Shown here in pieces: positions 54,201 through 63,789 of a stretch of DNA of 64,000 nt. Each line of letters starts with the position of its first letter. Positions within the stretch are counted from its first letter, which is position 1. Both the position numbers and the translations under genes were made by a program. The notes under the pieces are model-generated. The model saw only the letters and a list, made by a program, of their open reading frames with translations, was not told where the DNA came from and ran no database searches. The DNA is from Symbiodinium natans (lineage: Eukaryota > Sar > Dinophyceae > Suessiales > Symbiodiniaceae): contig CAJNDS010000690.1 in NCBI GenBank assembly GCA_905221605.1, positions 1 through 64,000 on the forward strand, given 5' to 3'.

Positions 54201-57200
54201 ATCCTCCAGGTAAATGGCCGACGCAGTCATCTTCAAGTCCTGGACACCAGCTTCCAAAGTGCCATGCGCCCATGGTTCCTTTTCTGCCACGTAGGAAAGC
54301 TGTATGTTCAGATTGCTGGCGTAGTCATGCACCGCTTCAGACACGAAGCTCTTGGCGGCATCCAGGACCAGCACCTTCGGCTTTGGGAAGTTGGCGAGCC
54401 ACTTGTCCGTGAAGCTACGAACAAAGTCCTCCCCAGATTCGGCTTTCATCTCCAGGAAGTCGTACACGAACAACGGCTGCACCACTCTCAACTTCGTCGC
54501 AAGGTCCATGAAGAGGAGAAACTTCACTTTCTTCTTGCCACCAGGTGGTATCCATTCGCCAGAATCCACGCCAACAGCTTCCCAAGCACCGTACATCGCA
54601 TGTGTGGACGCTGGGGGTACCTGTCCACTGCTTGTTCCACCAACCTTGAGGCTTGCGCAAGAGGGGCAGTAGTGCTCAAGGGCTGCCTTCACTTTCCATT
54701 CGGGATGTCCAGCGTCCTTCACGATCTTCGCCAGGTTCCTATTGATCGGATGGCCCGCTGCCTTGTGGAACTTTGCAATCTGCGCCTGCCACTGCTCGCG
54801 AGCCGCTGTCGGAACTTCTTCGTCATCTTCATCCTTGCTTCCCTGCTCTGGTTCTTTGATGTTCGTTGCGGCAGGGCACATCATCAAGCACTTGTCGTTG
54901 AGGGGAAATTGGAGTACATGACGAGGTAGCTCTGTTGTTGTGGTCTCAAGCGGAAAGCAAAGCTTCTTGAGCTGGCTCAGGTCCTCGGTTGACATTCTCG
55001 GCAGCAATCGGGTGGTGAAGGCGGTGATGGATATCCGACATCCTGTCCACGCTTGGGTAGCGTGAGTGCAGCTTGGATCAAAAGCCACAAACTGACCGTT
55101 GAGCGGCACGACAAAGCCTGTCACCATCGAGCCGTTGGGCAGCTGTCGCTTGACGGCGGTATAGCCGCAAGGAGGTTGTCCCTCAAGCCAAACTCCTCCC
55201 TTGTCGAAATTGCCCAACCCGTGGATGTAGTTGGTCGAGTTCTTGAGGTTGTGGTGGTCTCGATGAGGACCGGTCTTGCCGTTCACGGTCAGGGATATAC
55301 TGGACCAGGAAAGTCCCGGAAGCCAGTGTCGAAGATATGAATTGAGAAAACGGTTCAGTTCTGGGAATTTGAGTGAACTGCGAGTCACTCCAGAAAAGGC
55401 TCCATGGGAGTAAGCTCCCAAAAGAATACGGAAAGGAGGCTGTTGGGGCCATCTCGAATTAGCCCTCGTCTCTGCTGCAGCTTTCGCTGCAACCTCCATC
55501 ACGATGTTTTCGCAGCTGTTCTTGTCAAATCGTTCTCGAAGTCGTGCTTCCCGGGCCAGCGCCTCCAAGCTGATCCGTTCCGACTCACACATCTGCATCT
55601 CGTACTCATCTGCGACATCCGTGGGTGGCTCCTGTTCGTCCCATTCACGGAGGATGAAGTTCGCCTCCTCATCATCATCACAATCAGATAAATGGGAAAG
55701 TTCATCGCGGCATTGGAGTAGATGAACATGTCGTACAGGAGCCGTGCGATCTCGCCAATGTCGCGCAATGGCCTGCACCATCCGCCATGGATAGTACGCA
55801 GTCTTCGAGGTTTCTGTTCCCTCGATGTGGCAGTGTTGTCCATGGTTTCCAGGACACACCTTGGCGCGGAAGTACTTGTGGAAGCCCTCGTCCGTGGTCT
55901 TGACCATCCACTGCTTCTTGATGAACTGCTGCGTCTGCTCGTTGCGAAGGCCATAGTTGCAGCCATCGATTCTGCATGACAACCACGGCACTCCCACCTC
56001 TTCCATGTGTTGCGCCAGGTCCTCCATGGGCATTTGTCGCCATCCATAACATGGCCACGGCCACTCGAAGTAGATCATCACCTCGGGGTCTTCCTCAATC
56101 GTCTCCTTGATGAAGGCATTGGTCTCCCACAGCAACCGACGTTCCTTTCTGCGCGCGGCTTCCAATTTCACCTTCTTCTCCGGGGTGTTGTAGTTCACGG
56201 ACGTCCACGCACACCACTTCGTGCAAGGAAGACTGAACCACAGCCGTTTGGGACGTCGCTTCCGTCGTAGTTCACGAAGATGTTGCCAGGTCTCCGGCTG
56301 GTACAGGTCGTAGCCGTTGGTCAGATTCACGCGGTAGGCCTTGATGCCATGTTCCTCCGCCGCCATGCTCAGCCAACTGTGGGGAGCACAAGCGATCTCC
56401 CACAATCCGTCACGATCATGCTGATGCAATCCAACCAACAGGTTCATCGTGGTGGTCAGGAGGAGACCTGATAGTGCCATCACCTTCTTCCCGATGAAGT
56501 GCGGCAACTCCTTCACCGGCTCCTGTTTCGCTCCATCTACTCGCCGTAGGCCTCGTTCTCGTAGGCCGTCACCAGCTCCTCGTCGTCGTCCGGTACTTGC
56601 ACTGCGTCCCATCCGGATGACGTTGCCGTGGGTGATGTTGGCACCGCTGTCGAGGGTGTCGCGGTGCTCATGTTCTTGACGTCCATGATGGCCTTGCGTA
56701 GCACCTCCTCTGCATTGATCTTGGCCAGCATGTGACGACAGATCTGCGCGGTGGGCATGCAATCGCCCATCAGGGGCTGGAGCTCGGCCAACATCCGCTT
56801 GATCATTCCAGGGTTCTCCGCCATGGTGTGCTGCGCTGGAGATCCCTCTCGAGGCGTGTAGAGCATCCTCACATTGCACGTTGAGCACACTACCCATTCG
56901 CCGTGGGCATTCGCCTGGGGGGCACTTGCGGTGTGGCGTCCCATGCACGGCCACTGCTTGCGTTGAGCTCGCGGATCCCTGGGGTCCATCTTCATCACGC
57001 GGGTGCGATCTAGGGGCTTGACCTTGGTCTTCGCCTGCGCAGCCTTGGCCTTGGCCGCTGCCACCAACACGCTCTCCACCTCTGGGTCCACGGTCACGCG
57101 GCGGCTGGTCGCCATGAGGAAAAGTCCGCGAAGGGGAAGTTGAGGGTTCGACGGCGGCAACAGTATGCCTGCACATCTGAGCTGAAATCGCTGCTGTCGC

Positions 57201-59507
57201 GGTCCGAGAGTGATGGTACAACTGCCACATGCGTTCTTCTGAGCGACTGTCGGAGCAGATGGGAAGGATTTCCTCACTAGCAGCTAAGTCAAACCACACA
57301 ACACCTAGCTCCAGCACGGTGTGAGTTTCAAGCGGCTTGCTTGCTTTGGCTCCAGCTCGGACAAGAACATGGGGCTGTCCAACATCACATCTCTTCCCTT
57401 CCGTTAGATACTGAACGATGTCCAAGGTGAAGTGCCCTTTGTGATTTGCCTTCAAGGGGAAGATCTGGGGTTGGGAATCGCACGTGAACATAGCATTCCC
57501 GGTGGCAAAGTCAATCATCATGCCGGCACCATTACAACCCAAGAAGTCCATGCCAATCAACACGGGAACCAAGGACGACTGCTCAAACCCATTCTGGTAG
57601 TACTCGGAGGGGTTGGGAAGCGTGTAGATGGAGAAGGTTCTTGGGCTACCAGACACACTGCTCTTAAGGTGTACTCGACAAAGAGCTCGACCCCACCGAC
57701 CATTCCCAAACCGAAAGTATGGCCTCGCTCCTTGGTCCAGTTCGATCTTCGCATTGCGATCGTGAGACAACACCGCCTGGATCAGGCCCTGCACAACAGC
57801 ATCAGGAGCCGCCGACGCAGTTGCGCCGCAGTCCAGCATGCCTATCTGCGGTGTGGGCTCAGGCTTGGTGGCCTCCGATGTCTGCGCCTCCAGGACCTCA
57901 GTGAGTTCCAGGCCACCCACGAACATGTCGGTGACGTAGGCGTTGACGGGTCGATAGCCATCCTTCCCCTTGCTAGGCTTCCCCTTGGAACGTCCTTTCC
58001 ACATGGCCTGCACCTCGGACCACATGCCCTTCTTGCCCTTGCCCTTGGGCTTGCCGTTCTTGTTCATGTAGTAGTTCTCCTGCCAGTGGTCGCCGTCCTC
58101 GGGATGCAGGTAGTAGGCTCCCTTCTTGCCATAGCCCTTACCCATGCCATAGCCAGGATGCCGTCGATCAGGGCAATCTCGAACCATATGGTTGCCTCCA
58201 CACTGGAAGCACTTCGTGGGGCCACCGAACCCACGATCCTTCCGAAGGGCCTGTGTGGCCCGCTGAGCATCTGCCCAAGTTCTCTGCGCTTCGACCGCGA
58301 GGCTCTCCGCGATCTTCTCCGCCTTCTGGGCCTCCTGAACCTTGGGATCCTCTTCAGCAGCAACCACAGGTAGAGCCTCGGGCTCCCAGTGGTTGGAGTC
58401 TTCGGTCCACCAATCTTCACTCCAATGATCAGGTCCGGCGTAGAAGTGCTCATTCCACCATGCGTTGTTCCACCACCAGTCGTCTAGCTCCTCGTAGTAG
58501 ACCTCGTTCGGCTCGATCGACGTCTGGTCAGCAAGGTGGGCATTCAAGTGACCGGAGCTTCCATGGTGGCGATGGCCCAAAAGCTGATCATCCCACAGAT
58601 TCTGCAATGCACCGGAGATCACCTCGTAGTCCAAGGAATTCTTGGTCGCCGACAAGATGTCCCTCTTCTCTTCTGCCGACAATCCGGCGGCTTGAAGGAG
58701 CCGCCAACCACGAAGAACTCCCATGATGAACGAGTCCGCCACCGTCATCTCATTCACTGGGCTGGCATTCACTTGCTCTGTTTCATGTTGGAGACGAGGA
58801 CGTCCTCCCGGTGTTCGCTCACCGGCCGAGCGACTCGGTGACGAGCCAGGGGCTGCAGACGTCGTGCCCCGGGCAGGTGTTCCCGGAGGTTGGGGATCAT
58901 CAGGTCGTTCTTCAGCACGTGGACGGGCTTCGCCTCCTTCACCTTCGGCTTCAGCTGAATCGTCGCCTCGATCGCCCACGCGGTCGGTGTCCAAGTAGTC
59001 CTCGTCGTGATCCCACCAGCTCCAAGCGCCTTGCCACTCCTCATCATCCCATTCCTCCGCCGGGGGCAAACCAAAGTCTCGCTGCTCCTGACTGATGCCC
59101 TCTTTCTCTTCATGAAGACGGATGATGGCCTCCACAAACTCCTCGTGGACCAAGGTCTCCCTCACCAAGAAGTTGCCCATCGTCTCTCCTTGGTTCCGCT
59201 TGAAGGAGAAATACTGCTGGCAGATTGCCGCAGCATTCGGCAGCGACTTCCGGACCAACGGTGAGCTCGCCAAGCGCTGTAGCATCACCTTCACGCCATC
59301 CTTGGAGTCCAGCACCAGCGTAGACCAACTCATCGCCAGGAGTCGAGCCGGGCCCGTGAGCTTGCTTAACAGCTGGGCTCCGCAGTAGCGTCGCTTATGC
59401 ACAGGCACTGATTGCACCCACCAGGCCACCTCACGGGTGTACCGTCGCCAAGATCTGGCAGCGCCATCCCATGAGGGCACCGAGGTCCGGTCTCGCGCAT
59501 CAGCCAT
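51204..59507 (-). CDS. Copia polyprotein with MTase-like and dioxygenase-like domains
   Basis: ATG at 59,507 (MADARDRTSVPSWDG). Residues: Gag 1-500 with knuckle CFQCGGNHMVRDC (433-445; three residues instead of four before His); protease LDCGATASA (Asp559); about 745-995 look like a shadow of another frame; methyltransferase-like fold 1035-1250 (LWEIACAPHSW, WFSLPCTKWCAW, YFEWPWPCYGW); 2OG/Fe(II) dioxygenase-like fold 1355-1505 with H1415-x-D1417, GNFDKGGVWLEG, H1482 and R1491; integrase with H1581/H1586/C1614/C1617 and D1648, D1716, E1752 (D35E spacing); RT 2160-2420 with LDLATAFLQ and GHVDDF; RNase H with D2518, E2571, D2626. The retroelement enzymes look intact. The two extra domains may modify DNA or RNA bases; activity is inferred. 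Confidence 0.93.
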   Translation of the reverse strand: MADARDRTSVPSWDGAARSWRRYTREVAWWVQSVPVHKRRYCGAQLLSKLTGPARLLAMSWSTLVLDSKDGVKVMLQRLASSPLVRKSLPNAAAICQQYFSFKRNQGETMGNFLVRETLVHEEFVEAIIRLHEEKEGISQEQRDFGLPPAEEWDDEEWQGAWSWWDHDEDYLDTDRVGDRGDDSAEAEGEGGEARPRAEERPDDPQPPGTPARGTTSAAPGSSPSRSAGERTPGGRPRLQHETEQVNASPVNEMTVADSFIMGVLRGWRLLQAAGLSAEEKRDILSATKNSLDYEVISGALQNLWDDQLLGHRHHGSSGHLNAHLADQTSIEPNEVYYEELDDWWWNNAWWNEHFYAGPDHWSEDWWTEDSNHWEPEALPVVAAEEDPKVQEAQKAEKIAESLAVEAQRTWADAQRATQALRKDRGFGGPTKCFQCGGNHMVRDCPDRRHPGYGMGKGYGKKGAYYLHPEDGDHWQENYYMNKNGKPKGKGKKGMWSEVQAMWKGRSKGKPSKGKDGYRPVNAYVTDMFVGGLELTEVLEAQTSEATKPEPTPQIGMLDCGATASAAPDAVVQGLIQAVLSHDRNAKIELDQGARPYFRFGNGRWGRALCRVHLKSSVSGSPRTFSIYTLPNPSEYYQNGFEQSSLVPVLIGMDFLGCNGAGMMIDFATGNAMFTCDSQPQIFPLKANHKGHFTLDIVQYLTEGKRCDVGQPHVLVRAGAKASKPLETHTVLELGVVWFDLAASEEILPICSDSRSEERMWQLYHHSRTATAAISAQMCRHTVAAVEPSTSPSRTFPHGDQPPRDRGPRGGERVGGSGQGQGCAGEDQGQAPRSHPRDEDGPQGSASSTQAVAVHGTPHRKCPPGECPRRMGSVLNVQCEDALHASRGISSAAHHGGEPWNDQADVGRAPAPDGRLHAHRADLSSHAGQDQCRGGATQGHHGRQEHEHRDTLDSGANITHGNVIRMGRSASTGRRRGAGDGLRERGLRRVDGAKQEPVKELPHFIGKKVMALSGLLLTTTMNLLVGLHQHDRDGLWEIACAPHSWLSMAAEEHGIKAYRVNLTNGYDLYQPETWQHLRELRRKRRPKRLWFSLPCTKWCAWTSVNYNTPEKKVKLEAARRKERRLLWETNAFIKETIEEDPEVMIYFEWPWPCYGWRQMPMEDLAQHMEEVGVPWLSCRIDGCNYGLRNEQTQQFIKKQWMVKTTDEGFHKYFRAKVCPGNHGQHCHIEGTETSKTAYYPWRMVQAIARHWRDRTAPVRHVHLLQCRDELSHLSDCDDDEEANFILREWDEQEPPTDVADEYEMQMCESERISLEALAREARLRERFDKNSCENIVMEVAAKAAAETRANSRWPQQPPFRILLGAYSHGAFSGVTRSSLKFPELNRFLNSYLRHWLPGLSWSSISLTVNGKTGPHRDHHNLKNSTNYIHGLGNFDKGGVWLEGQPPCGYTAVKRQLPNGSMVTGFVVPLNGQFVAFDPSCTHATQAWTGCRISITAFTTRLLPRMSTEDLSQLKKLCFPLETTTTELPRHVLQFPLNDKCLMMCPAATNIKEPEQGSKDEDDEEVPTAAREQWQAQIAKFHKAAGHPINRNLAKIVKDAGHPEWKVKAALEHYCPSCASLKVGGTSSGQVPPASTHAMYGAWEAVGVDSGEWIPPGGKKKVKFLLFMDLATKLRVVQPLFVYDFLEMKAESGEDFVRSFTDKWLANFPKPKVLVLDAAKSFVSEAVHDYASNLNIQLSYVAEKEPWAHGTLEAGVQDLKMTASAIYLEDQEQALQLTLILAASALNATEYTAGFTSYQWAFGREYSLTDEDVRTFETANYQDEFVRLVQARRKAEEIARSSRAKRVLSKLGNTTVRQPVRQFAPMDLVKVWRKVWPQHQFKGPRGGFKKSGRPHWIGPGRVVFHEVLPHQDPSDDRRHVVWVLVGSQLLRCSVHSVRPVTETERFQYETSGEDRSSTWRTLADVLPRREYHDIVDQAPQEDEVELPELPRAPDSSTLVMPTRRVSRKTTITASSSAEGGTTPAATSSTTPTRPLEETVNDYEGSEPKKHKAELTWVEELYTATEEPQDTIDIFSAFQETEEFMKIEFDLEPPQSNRQRRFLERDPVMYLVKKMKDSEVVMARLPEGEKKLFNRAKTKEVSSFIQNEAVRKCLNDEEVRRAVDSKRIVKARWVLTWKLVPPEDQEEAVRDSHENPQSVHTSDGLKKAKARIVLLGFQHPSLLDPTFKTASPVQSMLGRNLLYAMAADSQWDLEGLDLATAFLQTQPTEADQELWTTGVQELRDALGIGSEGVMRVLRNIYGSTTAPRGLWLSLHKMLVSLGAQPVLGERCLWIWLSKLHRDGEHAKVIGAMGGHVDDFHRIGDNSPEWLEIKEKINKAYKWGMTKTGSYRHAGTDVTTKKDENGFNKIVVDQGYYIEGLMDVDIEPDRLRSNEVLCKKDIEACRASLGALQWVAVQSQPQVCARCNLLLTDLVTHGTMETAREIQQLISETRNEPFTLTFQKFPKAKHWRDVVFISMGDQAHANRPKGDSTGGLVTLISGPESVTGCVCPMSLIGWRTWKLKRKAIGSNDAEVQSILEAEDHNFRARLLWSELHGAAGPDAERPLRQDLVEVVEKQILGIKGILCTDSKGGYDAVEVNESPLLGLSNMRAALQAFQLRGNLQRAACELRWLASDYDLADALTKKRADCREGLLQFLRTGHWCIKYDPSFTSAKKSKRAGRSAVGTVQKHLAAPLDDATCDAADLFWGWCNRYDLGLVDQQHARCYRLI
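56537..57115 (-). CDS. Embedded +1-frame ORF in the Copia element
   Basis: In the +1 frame relative to the polyprotein, an ATG at 57,115 starts MATSRRVTVDPEVESVLVAA, then an Ala/Lys helix, DPRDPRAQRKQWPCMGRH and EWVVCSTCNVRMLYTPREG (a possible zinc-binding Cys set), then helical sequence to a TAG overlapping the polyprotein frame. It reads far more naturally than residues about 750-995 of the polyprotein, which are Gly/Arg/His-rich. I infer this is the real coding frame here, reached by frameshift, splicing or re-initiation, and that the main frame is open by chance. Confidence 0.65.
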   Translation of the reverse strand: MATSRRVTVDPEVESVLVAAAKAKAAQAKTKVKPLDRTRVMKMDPRDPRAQRKQWPCMGRHTASAPQANAHGEWVVCSTCNVRMLYTPREGSPAQHTMAENPGMIKRMLAELQPLMGDCMPTAQICRHMLAKINAEEVLRKAIMDVKNMSTATPSTAVPTSPTATSSGWDAVQVPDDDEELVTAYENEAYGE

Positions 59508-59683
59508 GGAAAAAGGGGCGTCTGCACAGCTTCACTGTCAAACACCACGAAGAAAAGTTCGGAGAAAACCGCCCAAGGGAACTCGGACGGGAGGCCGTTG
59601 ATCGGGTAGAGGCACACGTCGTCGGGGTGGTGGATCAAGGCCAAGTAGCTGGTGGTTTTGGAGCACGGCCCTGAGATCAGCAC

Positions 59684-59697
59684 GTGCTCCGCTACCA
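59684..59697 (-). promoter_or_regulatory. Primer binding site, initiator-Met-tRNA-like
   Basis: One base inside the 5' LTR the sense strand reads TGGTAGCGGAGCAC. The usual Copia primer site complementary to eukaryotic initiator tRNA-Met is TGGTAGCAGAG or TGGTATCAGAG, so this differs by one or two bases. Confidence 0.7.
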
Positions 59698-59698
59698 A

Positions 59699-59921
59699 TG
59701 CAGCGGGGGTAGCTGCAATGGAGCGTATCGGGCTTCCACACAAAGGTTTCAGCGGTTCAACCAAACCAGCAGACGTGCACAACGCACGGGATGTTTTCAC
59801 GGTGCTCCACGCACGCGTAACGATGGCTCGGTTCAGCCAACATCCAAAAGGGGCCCCTTCAGATGAGCCTATAGCAACGAGCATGCTGCTGATCAACCAG
59901 ACCTAAATCATACCTGTTGCA
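59699..59921 (-). repeat. 5' LTR of the Copia element
   Basis: 223 bp matching 51,044-51,266 without a difference that I can find. Transcription is expected to start within it and run leftward. Confidence 0.96.
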
Positions 59922-59926
59922 CAATG
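59922..59926. other. Target site duplication CAATG, right copy
   Basis: Same five bases as 51,039-51,043. Confidence 0.92.
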
Positions 59927-60299
59927 CTTCGCATTGATCTATGCTGATCTTCAACATCCTGGGCTGGCACCGCTTTTATTAGCATGGCAGTCCGCAAGAC
60001 CGTACCACCGACAAGGGCAGGACATGTCACTAAGGGGGATTGAAGTTGGGGATTGTATAGGGCGACCGTATTTTGTTGAAACGGAAAGAAAGCAAGAACA
60101 AACGAAGCAACGAAGGAACCTACGAGAGAAGAAGGAAGGAAAGAAATAAAACAAGATCATCTTGCTTCGAAGCATATTAGGGGGTGAGGGGTTCAGGCTC
60201 CTGCTTCTTCCGCTCTTTGTCTCTCTCACTATCCTCGAAAAAGGGATTCGGATTTGAGGGTTTAGGGTTCAGAGTTTCCTGCAGAGGCCTGGCTGCAAA
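59927..60299. other. Host DNA right of the Copia element
   Basis: No gene recognised. AAGAAGGAAGGAAAG-type purine run near 60,128. Confidence 0.4.
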
Positions 60300-60715
60300 C
60301 GGGTTGCACAAGGCGGGCTGCGCCCCCCCCCCCCCCCCCCCACTTTTTCCGTGCGAGTATAAATCTTTTCGAAACCAATCGTGCGAGCATTTGCGTTTGA
60401 AAAAGCAAAGAGGTGCTCCTATGAAAATGTAGACAAAAGTCCGGTTCTCCTACGAACAGATAGAGAAAAGGGGTATTTCCCGATTGAAATTCATGAAGAA
60501 ATTAGAAGTCTGTTTCCTGATGAGTCAGTGAGATATCGAGAAAATGGAGGCGTTCCTACAGCAATATTCAGAAAATCGAGGTTTTCCTCTCAAAATATAG
60601 AGAAAACAGTGGCTTTCCTTTTACAAAAAAAGAGAATAAGAGAGGTTTCCCTATTGCAATATGGAGAAAATAGAGGTTCTCCCGGGAGCCCCTCCCCCCC
60701 CCCCCCCACCAAAAA
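60300..60715. repeat. Second copy of the dispersed GGGG/CCCC repeat
   Basis: A 19-22-bp C run, then GAAACCAATCGTGCGAGCATT and TTGCGTTTGAAAAAG, and later three units like AAAATATAGAGAAAAYAG followed by a C run at about 60,692-60,709. Same word order as 41,411-42,270. Confidence 0.65.
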
Positions 60716-63700
60716 ATCAGGATGAGACAACAACATGCAAACAACAAAAACCTCCACCCCGAAAAGGGATCCACTACTCTCTTCGCGGGTAACAGTTTTT
60801 TGGCTTTCTCGACGTCTGTAGCAACACTGCGAATGAGATTTCAGACTGCCCCCACCTGTAAGGGCCACGGTCACCACCGGTTTGAGAGCTTGCTCTGAGC
60901 GGATCTTCACCGACCACATCGAGCTTCGGCAATCAGAGGGCTTGGTTTTTGCTTTGCTGCCTGAGAAAGAACGGCCACGTGGCCCATGTCAGTGATGATT
61001 CTGCCTGGACAAGTTCTTCTCGTGCGGCTGCGCATGCTGTTATAACTCGTGCTGCAAGGAACGAGGGCTGATCATTGCGCTGGAGGCGCTGCTCGATCGC
61101 ATCGGCCTAGATATCGCAGTGTAGGCACGAGGATGGGGCAAGCAAATGCCGACGGAGCTCAAGAAAAAGCATCTGTGATGATGCTTTCAGGTTACCGATA
61201 ATCTTCGCCATTGTGACGGTAGTCTTCACTGACTCGAAGATTTACTGGTACAAGGCCACGCTGTGGTCTTGATCCGCTTGAGCCTTCAGAGTCCAGCAAA
61301 GCTGATGACAGGACTTCGCTCGGGGCTACTGCCTGGGCGGCCTCATCTTCGCAATGACGTCTCTCAGCTGCCTTTCCAGATAGGCTCAAAATATGAGAAC
61401 CAGTTAATCTCACATGTAGGCGGAGACCTATCAATGCTGAGCCAAGAGCACAAGCAAGAGCTTTGTGTTCACCTGGCTTCCATGAGCACTGAGCCGCCCC
61501 CGATGTTGAGGCTGTGTTGTGTGTACATCATCTGCCACACCTACGTTGGCCACAACCCCGAGAGGGATGAGCAAATGGCTCTCACCTACCACAACGTGGG
61601 CCACGTGGCAATGATTGATCATGCCATCGGAGAGGAAATCCTGGACTCAACGCACTGGCACTGGGCGAGGGCCCTTTGTTGGGGAGTTGTCCTCATTGTA
61701 ACATGTGCCCGCTCAGCTTCTCCGCCCCACGAACTCCCCTTCCCCCCCCTCCTTTGTTATGCAGTTTCGGGAACCCAAAAGGGTCCTTTGTTATGGAGTC
61801 TAGGGAACACAAAAGGGCCATAGAACATTGTAGAACAGTCCCCACGTAGCCGAGACGCTCAGATCTTAAGGACCGATTGGAAGATTCAAGCGGGTCAACA
61901 AGACACCCGAGAAGCCTGTGGAGGATGCAAAGCCTCACTGGGGAAGACTCCAGTCTGCAAACGAAGCCCGCAAGACATCGCAATAGCCCTGTAAAACATA
62001 TATACATATAGACACATATAAGCATATATACCTATACATATACACATATGTACATATATACATATATACATATAAACATATATATATATATATATGGTAT
62101 ATATTGCGTATTTAGAAAACATATGGCATACACACACACATATATATATATGTATACATTATATCATCGTCTGATGGCATCTTTCAAGTTTCACGCTGAG
62201 GAGCGGTCATGTACTTCCTGCTTGGCGCCTTCCTTGAAGTCCTTGCAGCTCAGATGGGCTAAGACTAAGTTAGTCACAGGGCCTCAATACTGCGATTCTC
62301 GACGGACCAGTGATGCACCCGGCCTTCGATGCGCAACTTGCACCTTTGCCTCGAGTTCTCTTGAGCCCTGATCCCGGATGTTCAGGTAGTGGTCCTCTTC
62401 ATCTTCTTGCACGACTTCTACACCGTGACTCAGCAGCACCTAGCATGGCAGCAAAATGCAGCAAAGGTCCGCAGTCCTCAGCTCAAACTCATGGACTTGG
62501 CGGACTTGTCGATCTGACTTGCACGGTGTTGAAGTCTCAAGTCGAGTCCTGTACGGGTAAGCTCCTGTGCCAGTTTTGCCTGAAGCTCAGCTTCTAATCC
62601 GGATGTAGACTCAATGTAGACCATCAGCCTCATGCTGGCAGATATTTAAACTATGCGTTCAAAGCATAGCTGACACGCCTCAGTTCGCATGCTGCGTGTG
62701 TCCAAGCTGAACCCTGCAGCACGAGAAGATGCAAGAAGCAGAAGTGGATGTGGTGTGAAGTGTTGTGTGGAAGTCTTCGTGCCGCATGCCCTGAAAACTG
62801 AAAGAAAGGCCCTGCAAGCAACAGATGAGTTAACGTTGTGTCTTGACCCATGATAAAAGCCGAAAGGTGTTTATTGGGCAGTGCCTTCGCCGCAGTTGCA
62901 TGATGCTGGAGCGAAGCAAAGGTGCAAGTAGTTACTGCTGAGTTGCTGCACTTAAGTGCCATTCTCCGAGGCTTCTGGCAACGATTTTTTGGGCTTTGGC
63001 TGTGCGGCAATATGCACCCCGTTTGCTGGGAAAGGCTTTTTGGTTTACGTATGTGCTGCTCGGCTGCAGGGTTTGCGCACAGCTCTGCCCAAAGTCAGCA
63101 TCTCGACACCCCCTCTCCTGTGCAAGACGCCATCGTTCGCCGCAGGTTCTTCATCCTGCTTACTGCTGCCGGGTCGCACTCAATGCCGATCGGCCCTGTG
63201 TCACATTGCATGTGCAGCCTTCTTCATCAACCTTGGAAGTGCAGGTTGGCCTGCTCATGGGCACACTTGCAAGTGCGAGTGGGCACCATAAATCGGGGAA
63301 GCCATTGGAGCCACTTGCGCTAGGACTCATGCTGGGATTACTGGGTCTGCTTCGGATTTGTCAGTCCTGATGTCGGTGGCGGAAGCCTTCACCTCTTCCT
63401 GCGAGGACCAATGGCCCCCGGATTCTCAAAGGGGAACTATAGCGATTTGCCATTGAGCCTGACACTCTCAGCAGGCTCTCCGCGCTTGGGCGCCTCAGCA
63501 GCAGAATGGGGCTCTGTGTCTGCTGAGAGTATGCCTAGGGCTTATCTGTTGGGTTTTTGTTGGTAAAGCTTTGTGCTGCAGAGGCTATCCTGTTTGCTCA
63601 ACACTGTGGCGACATCCTGGTCTTCCCAGCGAGTCTTGACTTGAAGCACGGGAAGTACTACTTGGGGGACATGTAGGGACCACAAGGGACCACATTGGGG

Positions 63701-63727
63701 CGTCGGAGTTTACAGGCTGGCCCTCAG
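60716..63727. other. Host DNA without a recognised gene
   Basis: Open stretches such as 61,350-61,680 on plus (SKYENQLISHVGGDLSMLSQ) and 62,956-63,370 look partly natural but match no family I know. A 34-bp unit beginning CCTTTGTTATG is repeated at about 61,751-61,819. TATA-rich run at 62,000-62,160. Confidence 0.35.
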
Positions 63728-63729
63728 TA

Positions 63730-63789
63730 GGGAATGAGGTCCCCCTATATAAACCGTTTTCAGGGATTATAAAGGGTACCTCATTCCCC
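63730..63789. repeat. 60-bp imperfect inverted repeat
   Basis: GGGAATGAGGT pairs with ACCTCATTCCC, and the inner CCC/TATATAA parts also pair partly, leaving a short loop. The left arm includes TATATAAA. It may be a small hairpin element or structured RNA. Confidence 0.6.

Larger units (their letters stand above)
51044..59921 (-). mobile_element. Complete Copia-order LTR retrotransposon
   Basis: 8,878 bp with two 223-bp LTRs that show no difference by eye, perfect 5-bp target duplications, and one 2,767-codon frame without a stop. The order integrase before RT is that of Ty1/Copia (Pseudoviridae). Extra domains between protease and integrase (methyltransferase-like and 2OG/Fe(II) dioxygenase-like) make it much longer than the roughly 5 kb usual for Copia. 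All features point to a recent, possibly still competent, insertion. Confidence 0.96.

Noticed and set aside
60996-61115. Cys-rich stretch DKFFSCGCACCYNSCCKERG on plus
   Set aside because: In-frame stops directly upstream without an acceptor after them; cannot support an exon.
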